Shown here piece by piece: positions 18,778 to 26,602 of a stretch of DNA of 64,000 nt (positions are counted from its first letter, which is position 1; every line of letters starts with the position of its first letter). Source of the DNA: Arthrobacter rhizosphaerae (GTDB lineage Bacteria; Actinomycetota; Actinomycetes; Actinomycetales; Micrococcaceae); assembly GCF_023062595.1 (NCBI RefSeq), contig NZ_JALLAN010000003.1, forward strand, positions 146,346 to 210,345. The letters are read 5' to 3'. Both the position numbers and the translations under genes were made by a program. The notes under the pieces were generated by a model, which was not told where the DNA came from, searched no databases, and saw nothing but the letters and a program-made list of their open reading frames with translations.

Positions 18778-19446
18778 TCATTTGCCCTTCGTCTGAGCAA
18801 TCCTTTGGGCAAAGTCGTTGAGCGCCGCAGCTACGGCGTCTGGATTGCTCAAGGCGACGTAATGACCTCCTGGAATTTCCAGCGGTTCGATTCCAAGTCG
18901 TTGCTGTACTTGGCGTCTCATGAATGACGCTGGAAAGAACCGGTCGTCACGGCACAGTATTGCCTTGGTGGGGACATTCGGATGCCGTTGACCAGGCCAG
19001 GGCCGTGCCATCCATGCGCCTTGCTGGTCACGTTCCTTATCAAGGGCCTGGTGTACTAAGGCCTCGGGGACTCCGTTGAAAAAGGTCGCCTGAGGGTCCG
19101 GATCTATGGTCTCGCGATCATGACCCGTGTTGGTCCACCAGTCGCCGAATGTCTCGCCGGTTGTTGGAATCATGCCTGCCAGATAGACGAGTCCGTCCGA
19201 CTGGAGCTCGTCGCAGACCAAGGGCGCGGTAAAGCCTCCCAGCGAGTGGCCGACGACGATGGTGTGCTGGGCGTCGCCCACGGCTGCAGTTACTGTGTGG
19301 GTGTAGTCCTCAAGCCCTGCGTTGACGTCTTCGATTGGCAAGTCGACCGCGATGACGTCATGCCCCGATGCCTCGAGCAGGGGTTTGACCAGATGCCAGT
19401 CCCATGCGGAGGATCCGCCGCCGTGAATCAGTACGAATACCGCCAA
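18778..19446 (-). CDS. Alpha/beta hydrolase
   Basis: A 222-residue alpha/beta-hydrolase of the small EstC/SABP2-like type: oxyanion motif VLIHGGGSSAWDW, nucleophile elbow VVGHSLGGF, acid in LCRDDRFFPA and His in PGGHYVALSNPDAV, giving a full catalytic triad. Start uncertain: TTG at 19446 follows GGTGGGATC and gives the family-typical N-terminus; a TTG at 19494 extends it by 16 residues. Substrate unknown; ester or lactone hydrolysis is likely. Confidence 0.85.
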   Translation of the reverse strand: MAVFVLIHGGGSSAWDWHLVKPLLEASGHDVIAVDLPIEDVNAGLEDYTHTVTAAVGDAQHTIVVGHSLGGFTAPLVCDELQSDGLVYLAGMIPTTGETFGDWWTNTGHDRETIDPDPQATFFNGVPEALVHQALDKERDQQGAWMARPWPGQRHPNVPTKAILCRDDRFFPASFMRRQVQQRLGIEPLEIPGGHYVALSNPDAVAAALNDFAQRIAQTKGK

Positions 19447-19648
19447 GATCCCACCCCAGTTCCGAAAAAATACGAACAGCTCCACCCTAGCCAACAGCCC
19501 CCGCGGCTCAGCTCGGCTGGTCCCGTTGAACGACGTCCGTAGGGGTTCCGTTGCTTCCGCCGTGAAACGGCCCTAGAGCTGTCCGCCCCGCCCGGCCGTC
19601 CGATAGTCGTCTCAGTTGCTCGGAAATGGGACGGGAGAAAAACGATTC

Positions 19649-19894
19649 TTAGGGCTTCGCGTCCGGAGGGTCTCCAGGGGAGGGTGCCGGCGCTGGAAGC
19701 TCATGCTGGATCTTTTGTATCTGCTGAGCATGATGAGTTTGCGGCCGGAAGATTTCGTCCGCGATTCCGAGGAGGTCTCCACTAACACGGCGCTTGATGC
19801 CTTTTCTCCTATTCCTTCGGGAGGACCAGTACCAAAGCCCAGCCAAACCAGCTGGCACCCCAAGCACCGATACCGCCCCGATCAATATGTCCAT
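19649..19894 (-). CDS. Small single-pass membrane protein
   Basis: An 81-residue protein beginning MDILIGAVSVLGVPAG with one membrane segment (residues 3-23), then a basic stretch SSRRNRRKGIKRR and a Pro-rich C-terminus. This N-out, basic-inside pattern fits a small membrane anchor protein. Start at ATG 19894 is chosen because the upstream 18 codons are not coding-like. No family is recognised; function unknown. Confidence 0.5.
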   Translation of the reverse strand: MDILIGAVSVLGVPAGLAGLWYWSSRRNRRKGIKRRVSGDLLGIADEIFRPQTHHAQQIQKIQHELPAPAPSPGDPPDAKP

Positions 19895-20005
19895 GCTCGC
19901 AACCCTAGCCGGGGAAAGCGCGTTCGCTGACAAGTGCCGGTCACGCATGTAGGCTCCGAATTAACTTCCGTCCAAAGCCACCATGTTGCAGGGGATCCAC
20001 ACAAC

Positions 20006-20374
20006 ATGACAGCGACAAATAGCCTCCTGAAGCTTCCTGCTCCGCTGCGGATCGCGGCCTTGGTGTTTTTCGTCGTATTAGTGCTGTCGTCCGCGTTATT
20101 CACACTGCCACTAGGCGAAGGGTCCGATCGCGGCTTAGTCGCCGCGCTGCCAATTGGAAGCATTGGTATCGCCGGATCAGCTTTGGGAATGATTCTGGCT
20201 ACCGACTTTCGAGGTTCCGCCTGGGAATATGCCCGGCTGAGTAAGGCCCTTGGGCCTGACAGCGGATCGCGCTTTCTTTTTCGTTTCATCCGGATCGCCG
20301 GGGGGTTTTTCGTGCTGAGCGGCGTCTGTTTTGTGGCGGTCGCCATCATGGTTGCCTTGGCTCCTGCCACCTGA
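20006..20374 (+). CDS. Small membrane protein of unknown function
   Basis: A 122-residue protein with three or so hydrophobic segments (about residues 15-35, 48-65 and 98-120) joined by short loops including ATDFRGSAWEYARLSKALG. ATG at 20006 follows CAGGGGATCC. It diverges from the small membrane protein at 19649-19894. No family recognised. Confidence 0.55.
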   Translation: MTATNSLLKLPAPLRIAALVFFVVLVLSSALFTLPLGEGSDRGLVAALPIGSIGIAGSALGMILATDFRGSAWEYARLSKALGPDSGSRFLFRFIRIAGGFFVLSGVCFVAVAIMVALAPAT

Positions 20375-20404
20375 CCATCCGCATGCCGCGGCGCAAGCAC
20401 CTGG

Positions 20405-20610
20405 CCGCGGTCCTTGGGCGGGCCCTCGGCGAGGTTCCTGGCCCGGGAGTTCGCTTCGCCCTGTGCGCGGCCGTGAACGCGGTGTCTACCGCCCTTGGGG
20501 AAGTGTCCGAGCTTCTTGATGTCCGCATGGATCATCTCGCCCGGCCAGGCGTTCGGGAACCCGGGCCCCGTCGAGGCATGGTGCGCCTTTCGCGAAACCG
20601 GAGCCTGCCG
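20405..20610 (-). pseudogene. Remnant of IS481-family transposase
   Basis: On the minus strand an open frame reads FPNAWPGEMIHADIKKLG followed by GGRHRVHGRAQGEAN. PGE(L/M)IH(V/A)D(V/I)KKLG is the hallmark around the first catalytic Asp of IS481-type DDE integrases. The rest of the enzyme (DNA-binding N-terminus and the remaining D and E) is missing; downstream the frame runs antisense to a membrane-protein gene without homology. Boundaries are approximate. It marks an old insertion in this accessory region. Confidence 0.55.
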
Positions 20611-20632
20611 GGATCAACAGCCAGTTCTGGAC

Positions 20633-21151
20633 TCAGTGCCTTTCCGGGCCAGCCCCTCCGGCGGCGTTGCCCGCGGTGCGGCCCATCCGCTGCTTTGCGG
20701 TGTTGGTCCCGGCCCCAACAGGGACATGTGCCGTGGCCTTGGCGAGACCAAACAAAGGCATCCCGTTGTAGACAACCTCGATGCCGCCGGCAGGCACCTG
20801 GTACGTCTCGTGCCAGACGCCGACGTCGCCGGTTCCGGAGAGTTCCTTCATGAACCGGCGCCAGGGTGCCAGATGGGGCGATTCCCGGTCCGCGGCAAAT
20901 TTCCGCAGATGCTCCGGACTCTCCCAGTAGCTCAGCACCATGGTGGTGCGGCCGAACCACTGCTCGTATCCAAGCATTCCGGCCGACGGGTCCGCGGCCA
21001 GATGCTGGAGCATCCGGGGCATGGCGGCGGCCACCTTGCCGACGGCGCCTACCTTCCACCAGCGGTTTGCACGCATCCCGATCAGGAAGACTGTCACGGA
21101 TTCACGCTCCGGGTCAGCGGTGTACCGGCCCGGAAATACCTTCTGTGCCAT
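20633..21151 (-). CDS. DUF4188 domain-containing protein
   Basis: A 172-residue protein of the DUF4188 family (monooxygenase-like dimeric alpha/beta barrel), with the typical VFLIGMRANRWWKVGAV, YEQWFGRTTMVLSYWES and WHETYQVPAGGIEVVYNGMP segments. ATG at 21151 follows AAGGAG. It is transcribed divergently from a TetR gene, with a 39-base palindrome between them that includes the likely promoter, so TetR control is probable. Related proteins are often beside TetR genes (general knowledge). Substrate unknown. Confidence 0.82.
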   Translation of the reverse strand: MAQKVFPGRYTADPERESVTVFLIGMRANRWWKVGAVGKVAAAMPRMLQHLAADPSAGMLGYEQWFGRTTMVLSYWESPEHLRKFAADRESPHLAPWRRFMKELSGTGDVGVWHETYQVPAGGIEVVYNGMPLFGLAKATAHVPVGAGTNTAKQRMGRTAGNAAGGAGPERH

Positions 21152-21178
21152 GGGAAACTCCTTGGGGCTCCTAGTTTT

Positions 21179-21217
21179 ATAACCTTGTTTCATAACAACG
21201 TTACGAAACAAGGTTAT
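21179..21217. promoter_or_regulatory. 39-bp near-perfect palindromic operator
   Basis: The outer arms ATAACCTTGTTTC and GAAACAAGGTTAT are exact reverse complements; the inner 13 bases carry a second, imperfect repeat around AACGTT. It lies 27 bases upstream of the DUF4188 start and 6 bases upstream of the TetR start. Placement and length fit a TetR operator with two overlapping dimer sites controlling both genes. Confidence 0.75.
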
Positions 21218-21223
21218 GAAACA

Positions 21224-21808
21224 ATGAGGCTCATGGCAAGACCTGTAGTGCACACCGATTCCCTGAGGCAGGAACTTTTGGTCGTGACCGCTGACCTGGT
21301 GGATCGGGACGGTCCGGCGCGCGTGACCCTGCGGGATGTGGCAGCTGCCGCCCGAACGTCCACTACTGCCGTCTACTCCCTCTTTGGCGGGAAATCCCAG
21401 CTCCTGACGGCGGTCGTGGACGACGGGTTCCGGTCCTTCCGAGACTCACAGCTGGCCGCTTCCCCGGGCGGACTCCAGAGCCTCGGCGTGGCCTACCGGG
21501 ACTGGGCGCTGCAGCACACGTCGCTATACCGGCTGATGTTTGGTGGTGCGCTGGCCGGCTACGTCGATTGCCAGCCAAGCCCGGAGGTTGCCGCCGACGC
21601 CATGGAACCCCTCTTAGACGCAGTCGCTTCCGCCCAGGCCGCCGGCAACCTGCTGGAGGCACCCACGGAGGTGGTCGCCGTCGCCATCTGGGGTCAGGTC
21701 CATGGGCTGGTGAGCCTGGAACTGGCACAGGTGGGGCCGCCGGACGCAGACTGGGCTGCTGCATACGGCGCGGCCCTCGACGCCGTCGCCCGCGGCTGGG
21801 CCGCCTGA
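21224..21808 (+). CDS. TetR/AcrR-family regulator
   Basis: A 194-residue TetR-type repressor. The HTH at about residues 25-55 reads VTLRDVAAAARTSTTAVYSL, followed by FGGKSQLLTAVVD, the standard start of helix 4. The C-terminal ligand domain matches the TetR_C WHG-like group (YRLMFGGALAGY, VWGQVHGLVSLEL-like segment). ATG at 21224 is nearest the operator; a second ATG at 21233 is equally possible. Divergent from DUF4188 and very likely its repressor and autorepressor. Confidence 0.88.
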   Translation: MRLMARPVVHTDSLRQELLVVTADLVDRDGPARVTLRDVAAAARTSTTAVYSLFGGKSQLLTAVVDDGFRSFRDSQLAASPGGLQSLGVAYRDWALQHTSLYRLMFGGALAGYVDCQPSPEVAADAMEPLLDAVASAQAAGNLLEAPTEVVAVAIWGQVHGLVSLELAQVGPPDADWAAAYGAALDAVARGWAA

Positions 21809-21959
21809 CGCCACTGCTTTCCCGATCGGCCGCCCAGACCTGCGGGGGCGCTACCCGCGGCGCAAATTCTGCCGCGACGTGGTTGAGCATCACTGGCCGC
21901 AGCATCTTGGGGGAAAGCGATGATAGTGGCACTCTCGACATCGGGACGTAAATCCACTG

Positions 21960-22094
21960 GTGCCCTCCTGGGGCATCTTGGGATTCATGCTTGCGCTGAA
22001 TGCAGTCCTGTTCATTGCCGCACTAGTCAGCATTGTGGTCTGCGACTACATTGCAGAGCAGGGTATTGGTGACCGAGCCACCACCCGCGCTTAA
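21960..22094 (+). CDS. Possible 44-residue membrane peptide
   Basis: A short GTG-started frame (or ATG at 21987) encodes one strongly hydrophobic helix, LALNAVLFIAALVSIVVC, followed by a polar tail DYIAEQGIGDRATTRA. The amphipathic layout is protein-like and not antisense to a known gene, but the ribosome site is weak. Unknown function. Confidence 0.35.
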   Translation: MPSWGILGFMLALNAVLFIAALVSIVVCDYIAEQGIGDRATTRA

Positions 22095-22110
22095 CTGCTG
22101 ACACGGCGCC

Positions 22111-22163
22111 AACAAAAAAGAATGCACTGGTTCCCCGGAATCGTCCGGGGAACCAGTGCATTC
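22111..22163 (-). terminator. Rho-independent terminator of the parRM unit
   Basis: A perfect 19-bp stem (22120-22138 with 22145-22163, 6-base loop) is followed on the minus strand by CTTTTTTGTT. It starts 33 bases after the stop of the ParM-like gene and points in its direction. Confidence 0.9.
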
Positions 22164-22195
22164 AGAGCACTCTCAGCAGTTCCTGCGCCCGATGC

Positions 22196-23515
22196 CTAGA
22201 CAGTAGCCTCGGCGAGCTTCTTCTCGCTTGAACGAGCGCTCCGCTTACCATTGGCCGCCGGTGCGGCGCCGGCTCGTTTTTCCACGGACTCGGCTGCAAT
22301 GTAGAGACCCTCGCGGTTCAGGTTCCGCGAGTAGGAGGAATCCAGGTACAGAGTCGGGAACGAGTCCACCGAGTTCATCTCTGTGGCCTTGGCCAGAAGT
22401 GCGGGATACAGATGTGGCTTCACCGGACCTGCCCCGCCGCCAAAGACATAAGCGACCTCGGTGGTCGCACCAACGACGGCCAGAACGCGGCCAAACCGCT
22501 CGGCAACTTCCTTGGCAAAGAACCGCATCTCTTCATCGACGAACTGAGCAACCTTGTCGTAGAAGTTACGCTTCAACGGAGACGCTCCGGCCTGCAAGTA
22601 CTCGGCCAGCTGCTTGCGGGAAGTGAAGCCATGGGAGAAGCCCTGGTCTTCCATCGCTTTCAACGCATCATTGAGAACCGAACCGTAACCCCGGTTGTGC
22701 GTGGTTGAGGCGTCGGCGTTGAACTCTCCGGCGGTGAACACAGGGAAATTGACTGTCCCCTCACCGACGTCGATGCCTACGGTGTGCTCGGCTGCGAGCA
22801 CGTCAGCAGATGTGATGCCCACCAGTGACAGGCCTCTGCGGCGGACATCGGCGAGCATGGCGTCCATCAACGGCTCACCCTTGGCAGTGATCGCATACTG
22901 AGCCGACGCACCCTCGGGGATCACCTGTACATCCACGAATTCAAGCTTCACGGTGACCGGGGTCTCGAAGTTATGCACGGTAACGGTATGCGTGCCGCTC
23001 GTGAACTCAGCCGCGTAGCTAGTGCGGTGTGAGATGTACTCGTTGATCGGCAGGGCAAGTGCTACCCGAGCCTGCACACTTATGGTTTCGATAGCCGGCG
23101 GCAATCCACCGTGCTGACGCACGTAGTCACGCAGAGCCTTGGCGGCGAAAGCACCCATGACCAGGACCTTGCTCAGCTCCTGCTGGGCCTTGCTGCGACG
23201 GCCCACCACGTCAAACTCATCAAAGGCACCTTGGGCGCTCAGGGCACGCAGGCCGAAGAGTCTGCGGTGATAGTTGCTGACCAGAGGGGAGACGAAGCTG
23301 ACGTCCAGCTCATTGTAGAAGTTTCCTTCCATCTTCACTGCGGCTTCATCGTCAGGGGTCGGCAGAGCGTTAGGGCGCGTGATCGTTGACACGCCGCTTG
23401 GCAGGTCGATCTCGTCCACGTTGGTGGCCCCTGATGCATCGGCGCCGCGGATGAGGCCCTTAACGTAGCCGTTGCCGACGTCGATGCCACCGGTGAGATT
23501 GATCGAAATGGTCAT
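22196..23515 (-). CDS. ParM/Alp-like actin-fold protein (plasmid segregation type)
   Basis: A 439-residue actin-like ATPase of the ParM/StbA type. Phosphate-1 motif GGIDVGNGYVKG lies at residues about 8-19; phosphate-2 motif TVGIDVGEGTVNFPVF near residue 255; the adenosine motif is AYVFGGGAGPVKPHLYP. The interdomain order fits bacterial actins that polymerise to push plasmids apart. The C-terminal 25 residues are Lys/Ala-rich. ATG at 23515 has GAAGGGATC upstream. It follows a ParR-like gene by 81 bases and ends at a strong terminator, so the two form one unit. Such genes are normally on plasmids. Confidence 0.8.
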   Translation of the reverse strand: MTISINLTGGIDVGNGYVKGLIRGADASGATNVDEIDLPSGVSTITRPNALPTPDDEAAVKMEGNFYNELDVSFVSPLVSNYHRRLFGLRALSAQGAFDEFDVVGRRSKAQQELSKVLVMGAFAAKALRDYVRQHGGLPPAIETISVQARVALALPINEYISHRTSYAAEFTSGTHTVTVHNFETPVTVKLEFVDVQVIPEGASAQYAITAKGEPLMDAMLADVRRRGLSLVGITSADVLAAEHTVGIDVGEGTVNFPVFTAGEFNADASTTHNRGYGSVLNDALKAMEDQGFSHGFTSRKQLAEYLQAGASPLKRNFYDKVAQFVDEEMRFFAKEVAERFGRVLAVVGATTEVAYVFGGGAGPVKPHLYPALLAKATEMNSVDSFPTLYLDSSYSRNLNREGLYIAAESVEKRAGAAPAANGKRSARSSEKKLAEATV

Positions 23516-23596
23516 GAATGTGATCCCTTCGTGGAAAGTGTTTGATGCGGTTACTGGGTTGTCATACAAGAGAAAGTGCTGGGAGTTGTTGGGGAG

Positions 23597-24160
23597 TTAG
23601 CGGAGCATCGAGAAAATGTCGTTGACTTCCTGTCCGACAGAAGGCTGCTCCGGTTCAGGACTGCTCGAGGAGGAAGTGTGGACGTCGTCCTGTTTTGGCA
23701 CAGACTTCTGAACCCATGCCGGGGCTTCCAGGGCGACGCCCCGGATCTCGGGTTCGGTATTTGTCTCCTGGCCTAGACTCAGATCCACGGACGCCGCAGG
23801 TAAGGCCACCTGCTGAACCACCGCAGCCGGAGCCCCAGCCGCTTCTGCATTCCGCCTGGTCTCTGTTGAGTCCTCTGCAGGAGCAACAGGCCGCCCGCGC
23901 GTGGGAAGCTGAGCAACTGGTCGGTTGACGACATCGACGTAGCCAAGGCGCTCGATGCTCTCACGGATCAGCATCCGAATAGACAGTGATGGGTTGTCCT
24001 GCAAATTCATCCACTCCAACACAGCCTCATCGGCTGCGGGGACGCTCACGCGGAAACGCTGCGGCTGCGGTTTCACACTTCTTGCAGGAGAAGTTTTTGC
24101 CGTTTTCACAGCAGCGGCCTTCGCTTTTGGTGCTGCCACCTTGCTCTGAAGATTGGCCAT
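23597..24160 (-). CDS. ParR-like DNA-binding partner of the actin-like protein
   Basis: A 187-residue protein with a basic Ala/Lys-rich N-terminus, a short ribbon-helix-helix-like core (RFRVSVPAADEAVLEW then SIRMLIRESIERLGYVDVV, about residues 35-75), and a long Pro/Ser/Glu-rich C-terminal tail ending NDIFSMLR. A DNA-binding N-terminus plus a tail that caps the filament is the layout of ParR-type adaptors; the final hydrophobic peptide could bind the filament. GGGGGAGG lies 5 bases before ATG. Assignment rests on context with the actin gene and the RHH-like pattern. Confidence 0.65.
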   Translation of the reverse strand: MANLQSKVAAPKAKAAAVKTAKTSPARSVKPQPQRFRVSVPAADEAVLEWMNLQDNPSLSIRMLIRESIERLGYVDVVNRPVAQLPTRGRPVAPAEDSTETRRNAEAAGAPAAVVQQVALPAASVDLSLGQETNTEPEIRGVALEAPAWVQKSVPKQDDVHTSSSSSPEPEQPSVGQEVNDIFSMLR

Positions 24161-24180
24161 AGAGCCTCCCCCTCGCTTTC

Positions 24181-24280
24181 TCTGATTAACAAGAGTTCAT
24201 GTTGAGCTCACGCTAAACCCCTTGCTCGCGTAGCTCTCAACCCATATATGACCCGTCTCCGGTCAGTTATGGTCAGGAAC
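24181..24280. promoter_or_regulatory. Candidate promoter/centromere region of parRM
   Basis: Between the divergent parR-like gene and the 100-residue gene lie an imperfect inverted repeat (GTTGAGCT near 24200 with AGCTCTCAAC ending near 24241) and a cluster of TGACC/GGTCA elements at about 24249-24275, including TGACC and GGTCA facing each other and a second GGTCA ten bases on. These could be parR operator or partition-site repeats; no long regular iteron array is present. Confidence 0.35.
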
Positions 24281-24400
24281 AACCCAACCTTAGCCCGCAA
24301 TTTGTGGAGCAACTTACCCGACGCTACAACTAAGCCTCGCGGGTACGGCGCAGCGGTTTCTTTTTTGTTGGTATCTGCCCGTAGAACTAATGTTGTCCAC

Positions 24401-24703
24401 ATGAGTGCAGAACGAAAAGCCAGCCGCCACGCCCAAGAATTTCGTTGGCACCAGGAAAACCTTCAGTTAACGGAGACCGAGGCTGCTCTTCGTGACCTCA
24501 GGACCTTAAGGGAGGCTGTTGACCAGCTCCTCATTGAAGCTGTCATTCGAGCCCACGACGAAGGAATGAGCCCGGGAATCCTTGCTGACGCGCTCGGATT
24601 CACCAAACACGTCGCGGCGGAGCGCCCCTCCCCTGAAATCCTGAACCCTCCGGCAGCACGACCTTCTGGTCGCCGTGGCATTCATTTTGAGCCCATGGCC
24701 TAA
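24401..24703 (+). CDS. 100-residue hypothetical protein divergent from parRM
   Basis: A charged, helical 100-residue protein. Residues 1-50 (ERKASRHAQEFRWHQENLQ then a Leu-rich helix) resemble a coiled coil; residues 50-70 (DEGMSPGILADALGFTKH) resemble a helix-turn-helix as in resolvases or small plasmid regulators. No ribosome site is visible, so initiation may be leaderless or the start may be wrong. Divergent position next to a partition pair suggests a regulator of the same replicon (inference). Confidence 0.5.
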   Translation: MSAERKASRHAQEFRWHQENLQLTETEAALRDLRTLREAVDQLLIEAVIRAHDEGMSPGILADALGFTKHVAAERPSPEILNPPAARPSGRRGIHFEPMA

Positions 24704-24731
24704 CTGAGAAATGGGCCCCACCCGGGTCATG

Positions 24732-24897
24732 AACTGCTCCCCGAAAGTTGGACTGAGAAATCCGTTCTGACCTACGGGGAGCAGTTTTTGTGTTGATGGG
24801 TAGTTCGTTGTCCAAGGATCAACGTGAGGCCCCTTTAGCGTTGCTTACTGAGACCACCAGTATGTATAGCGGGCCCGGACGTCGTCGGCGTCTTTGA
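24732..24897 (+). pseudogene. IS3-family end and truncated orfA remnant
   Basis: AACTGCTCCCCG (24732-24743), followed by AAAGTTGGAC, and the complementary CGGGGAGCAGTT (24775-24786) match the left end of IS3-type elements. Immediately after, ATG at 24796 opens MGSSLSKDQREAPLALL, like the N-terminus of IS3 OrfA proteins, but the frame stops after 33 codons with unrelated residues. No orfB follows. Read as the stump of a decayed IS3-family insertion. Confidence 0.6.
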
Positions 24898-25234
24898 TTT
24901 ATCGCAGTATTGTCCAATAGGAGGAGCTGCAATGGATTCCATCAAACGGTCATTCACGACCGGGCCAAAGGGCCGGTAATGAAGTCCTGGGAGTCAGCCG
25001 CGAGCAATCCCTGGCCAAGCAGCTGGCTGGCTCCTACCGATTAGGGCCAGTATTCGCGCTGGTGGATATGCCACTTCCTTGGGCGCCGCACAGCTGCACC
25101 ACCTGTGAAGGCTGCATCCCCCGCATCGGGGCTATGCATATCTTGATGATTTGGATGTGGCCATGGATTCTTGCGTGCGCATGACCGTTCCCGCAACCCC
25201 TTCATGCAACGGATAGGCGTTAGTGTCTGTTGTC
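24898..25234. other. Non-coding stretch after the IS3 stump
   Basis: No convincing gene is visible on either strand. It contains AGGAGGAGC at about 24919 followed by a short open frame that stops early, which may be further insertion-sequence debris. No tRNA or repeat was recognised. Confidence 0.4.
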
Positions 25235-25736
25235 ATGGAACTTCGCCGCCTCTCCCTTCACGATCTGCAGGAGGTAGCGCGTGCTCATGAAGAACTCGCA
25301 CGTGAAGGCTTTGAGTTCCTCCACGGCTATGACCCCGACATGGAATGGGCCGATTTTTTGGGACAGAATGGAATGTATTCGCCAGGGCATTGGTCTGTCC
25401 GAGACTCAGGTTCCGGAAACGTTTTTGGTCGCGGAAGTCGGGGGCCAGATAGTGGGTCGGGTTTCGATCCGCCACCACCTCAACCCAGCACTCCGCCTGG
25501 TGGGCGGTCATATTGGATATTCAGTGCGCCCACGATTCCGGAGGAACGGTTATGCGGGGCAGATTCTGGATCTGGCACTGACCGAAGCCCGGAACCTTGG
25601 GATCGGCGAGGTGTTGCTCACCTGCGACGCCGACAACCTGGCATCCCGGCGCGTGATCGAAAGCCACGGTGGCGTTCCGGAAACGCGCAACAGCCAGGAC
25701 ACCAAGTTCAAATTGCGGTACCGGATAACCACCTGA
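25235..25736 (+). pseudogene. GNAT acetyltransferase with a one-base frameshift
   Basis: The N-terminal frame (MELRRLSLHDLQEVARAHE to DMEWADF) ends as sense at a run of six T (25354-25359); the sequence continues in the +1 frame as WDRMECIRQGIGLSETQVPE and TFLVAEVGGQIVGRVSIR, then GHIGYSVRPRFRRNGYA, the acetyl-CoA loop of GNAT enzymes. With five T the gene would be an intact 166-residue acetyltransferase, with all GNAT motifs. It is therefore either a recent pseudogene, a phase-variable gene or a sequencing error. The ancestral substrate is unknown. Confidence 0.8.
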
Positions 25737-25798
25737 ACCGCAGGACGTCTCCAGCCTTCGCACGGCGATGCATCCGGTGAGGGTCTCTCCGACAGTTA

Positions 25799-26347
25799 TC
25801 AGCCCTCGACAACGGACATCGGCAGGCCGCCCCCGTGCACGATAGGGACGATGCTGTCTAACTGCCAGCCGTCCCCATTTGCCAGGAACGTCGCGGTCTG
25901 TGGCAGAGAGTAGCCCGACGGGACACTGCTCGGCCCATTCGCCGTCGAGGCCTGGAATTGCTCGGTCAATTCCTTGAACTGAACGCTTGCCTCCGAACCG
26001 CTCACCTCGACCGACTCCACCGTTACTGTCGTCGAAAAGGACGTATACCAGAAGCCCTTTGACTTGAATCCAGCCTTGGCCCGGGCCACCACTAAGAGAT
26101 TCCGCTCCCGCTTAGACCGGTAGGCCGCCGTCATCTGCCCCTCGTCCAGGCGAGCAGCGGGGGGAGCGTCGAGGACTGTGCCGTTTCGATCCTCGACAGC
26201 AGTCTGGATGATGGCCGCGAGCTCGGACGACGACGGGCCTGCTGATGCGGACGATCCCACCGTGATCGGCGCGGCGGCAGACTGGCACCCGGCAAGGGCA
26301 AGCCCGAGCACAACCGCGAGCGGAACCAGATACGTCGGGTACTTCAT
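25799..26347 (-). CDS. Putative lipoprotein
   Basis: A 182-residue protein with a lipoprotein signal: hydrophobic h-region and lipobox LALAGC with Cys21. The mature part has a Ser/Ala-rich linker and then an alpha+beta domain with TVTVESVEVSGSEASVQFKE, resembling cystatin- or NTF2-like secreted domains. It is convergent with the broken GNAT gene. Cell-surface anchored; function unknown. Confidence 0.7.
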   Translation of the reverse strand: MKYPTYLVPLAVVLGLALAGCQSAAAPITVGSSASAGPSSSELAAIIQTAVEDRNGTVLDAPPAARLDEGQMTAAYRSKRERNLLVVARAKAGFKSKGFWYTSFSTTVTVESVEVSGSEASVQFKELTEQFQASTANGPSSVPSGYSLPQTATFLANGDGWQLDSIVPIVHGGGLPMSVVEG

Positions 26348-26602
26348 CGGCTCCCCCTTGCCGTGGATGTCCTCACAGCCTGCCCTGCCGACCCCGCCCA
26401 GTCAACGGCGCCAAGGGGACTTCCCGCTTCTGGATCCTTCACTGCGACAGTTCGCGAGGTCTTTGGACGACGCTACGCGCGGCACACGCCGAAAGGTTCC
26501 TGCCGTGAGTGAGGATTGATCCATGGCAAAGCGCATCAGCGGCCCAGCCGCCGTCGTCTACCAACAGTCTCTGTCCGTGGCTGTGAGCCAAAGTGCATCC
26601 TC

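Noticed and set aside
19882..20404. Extension of the IS481-like frame to 19882
   Set aside because: After the short transposase-like part the frame is antisense to a membrane-protein gene and shows no transposase motifs.
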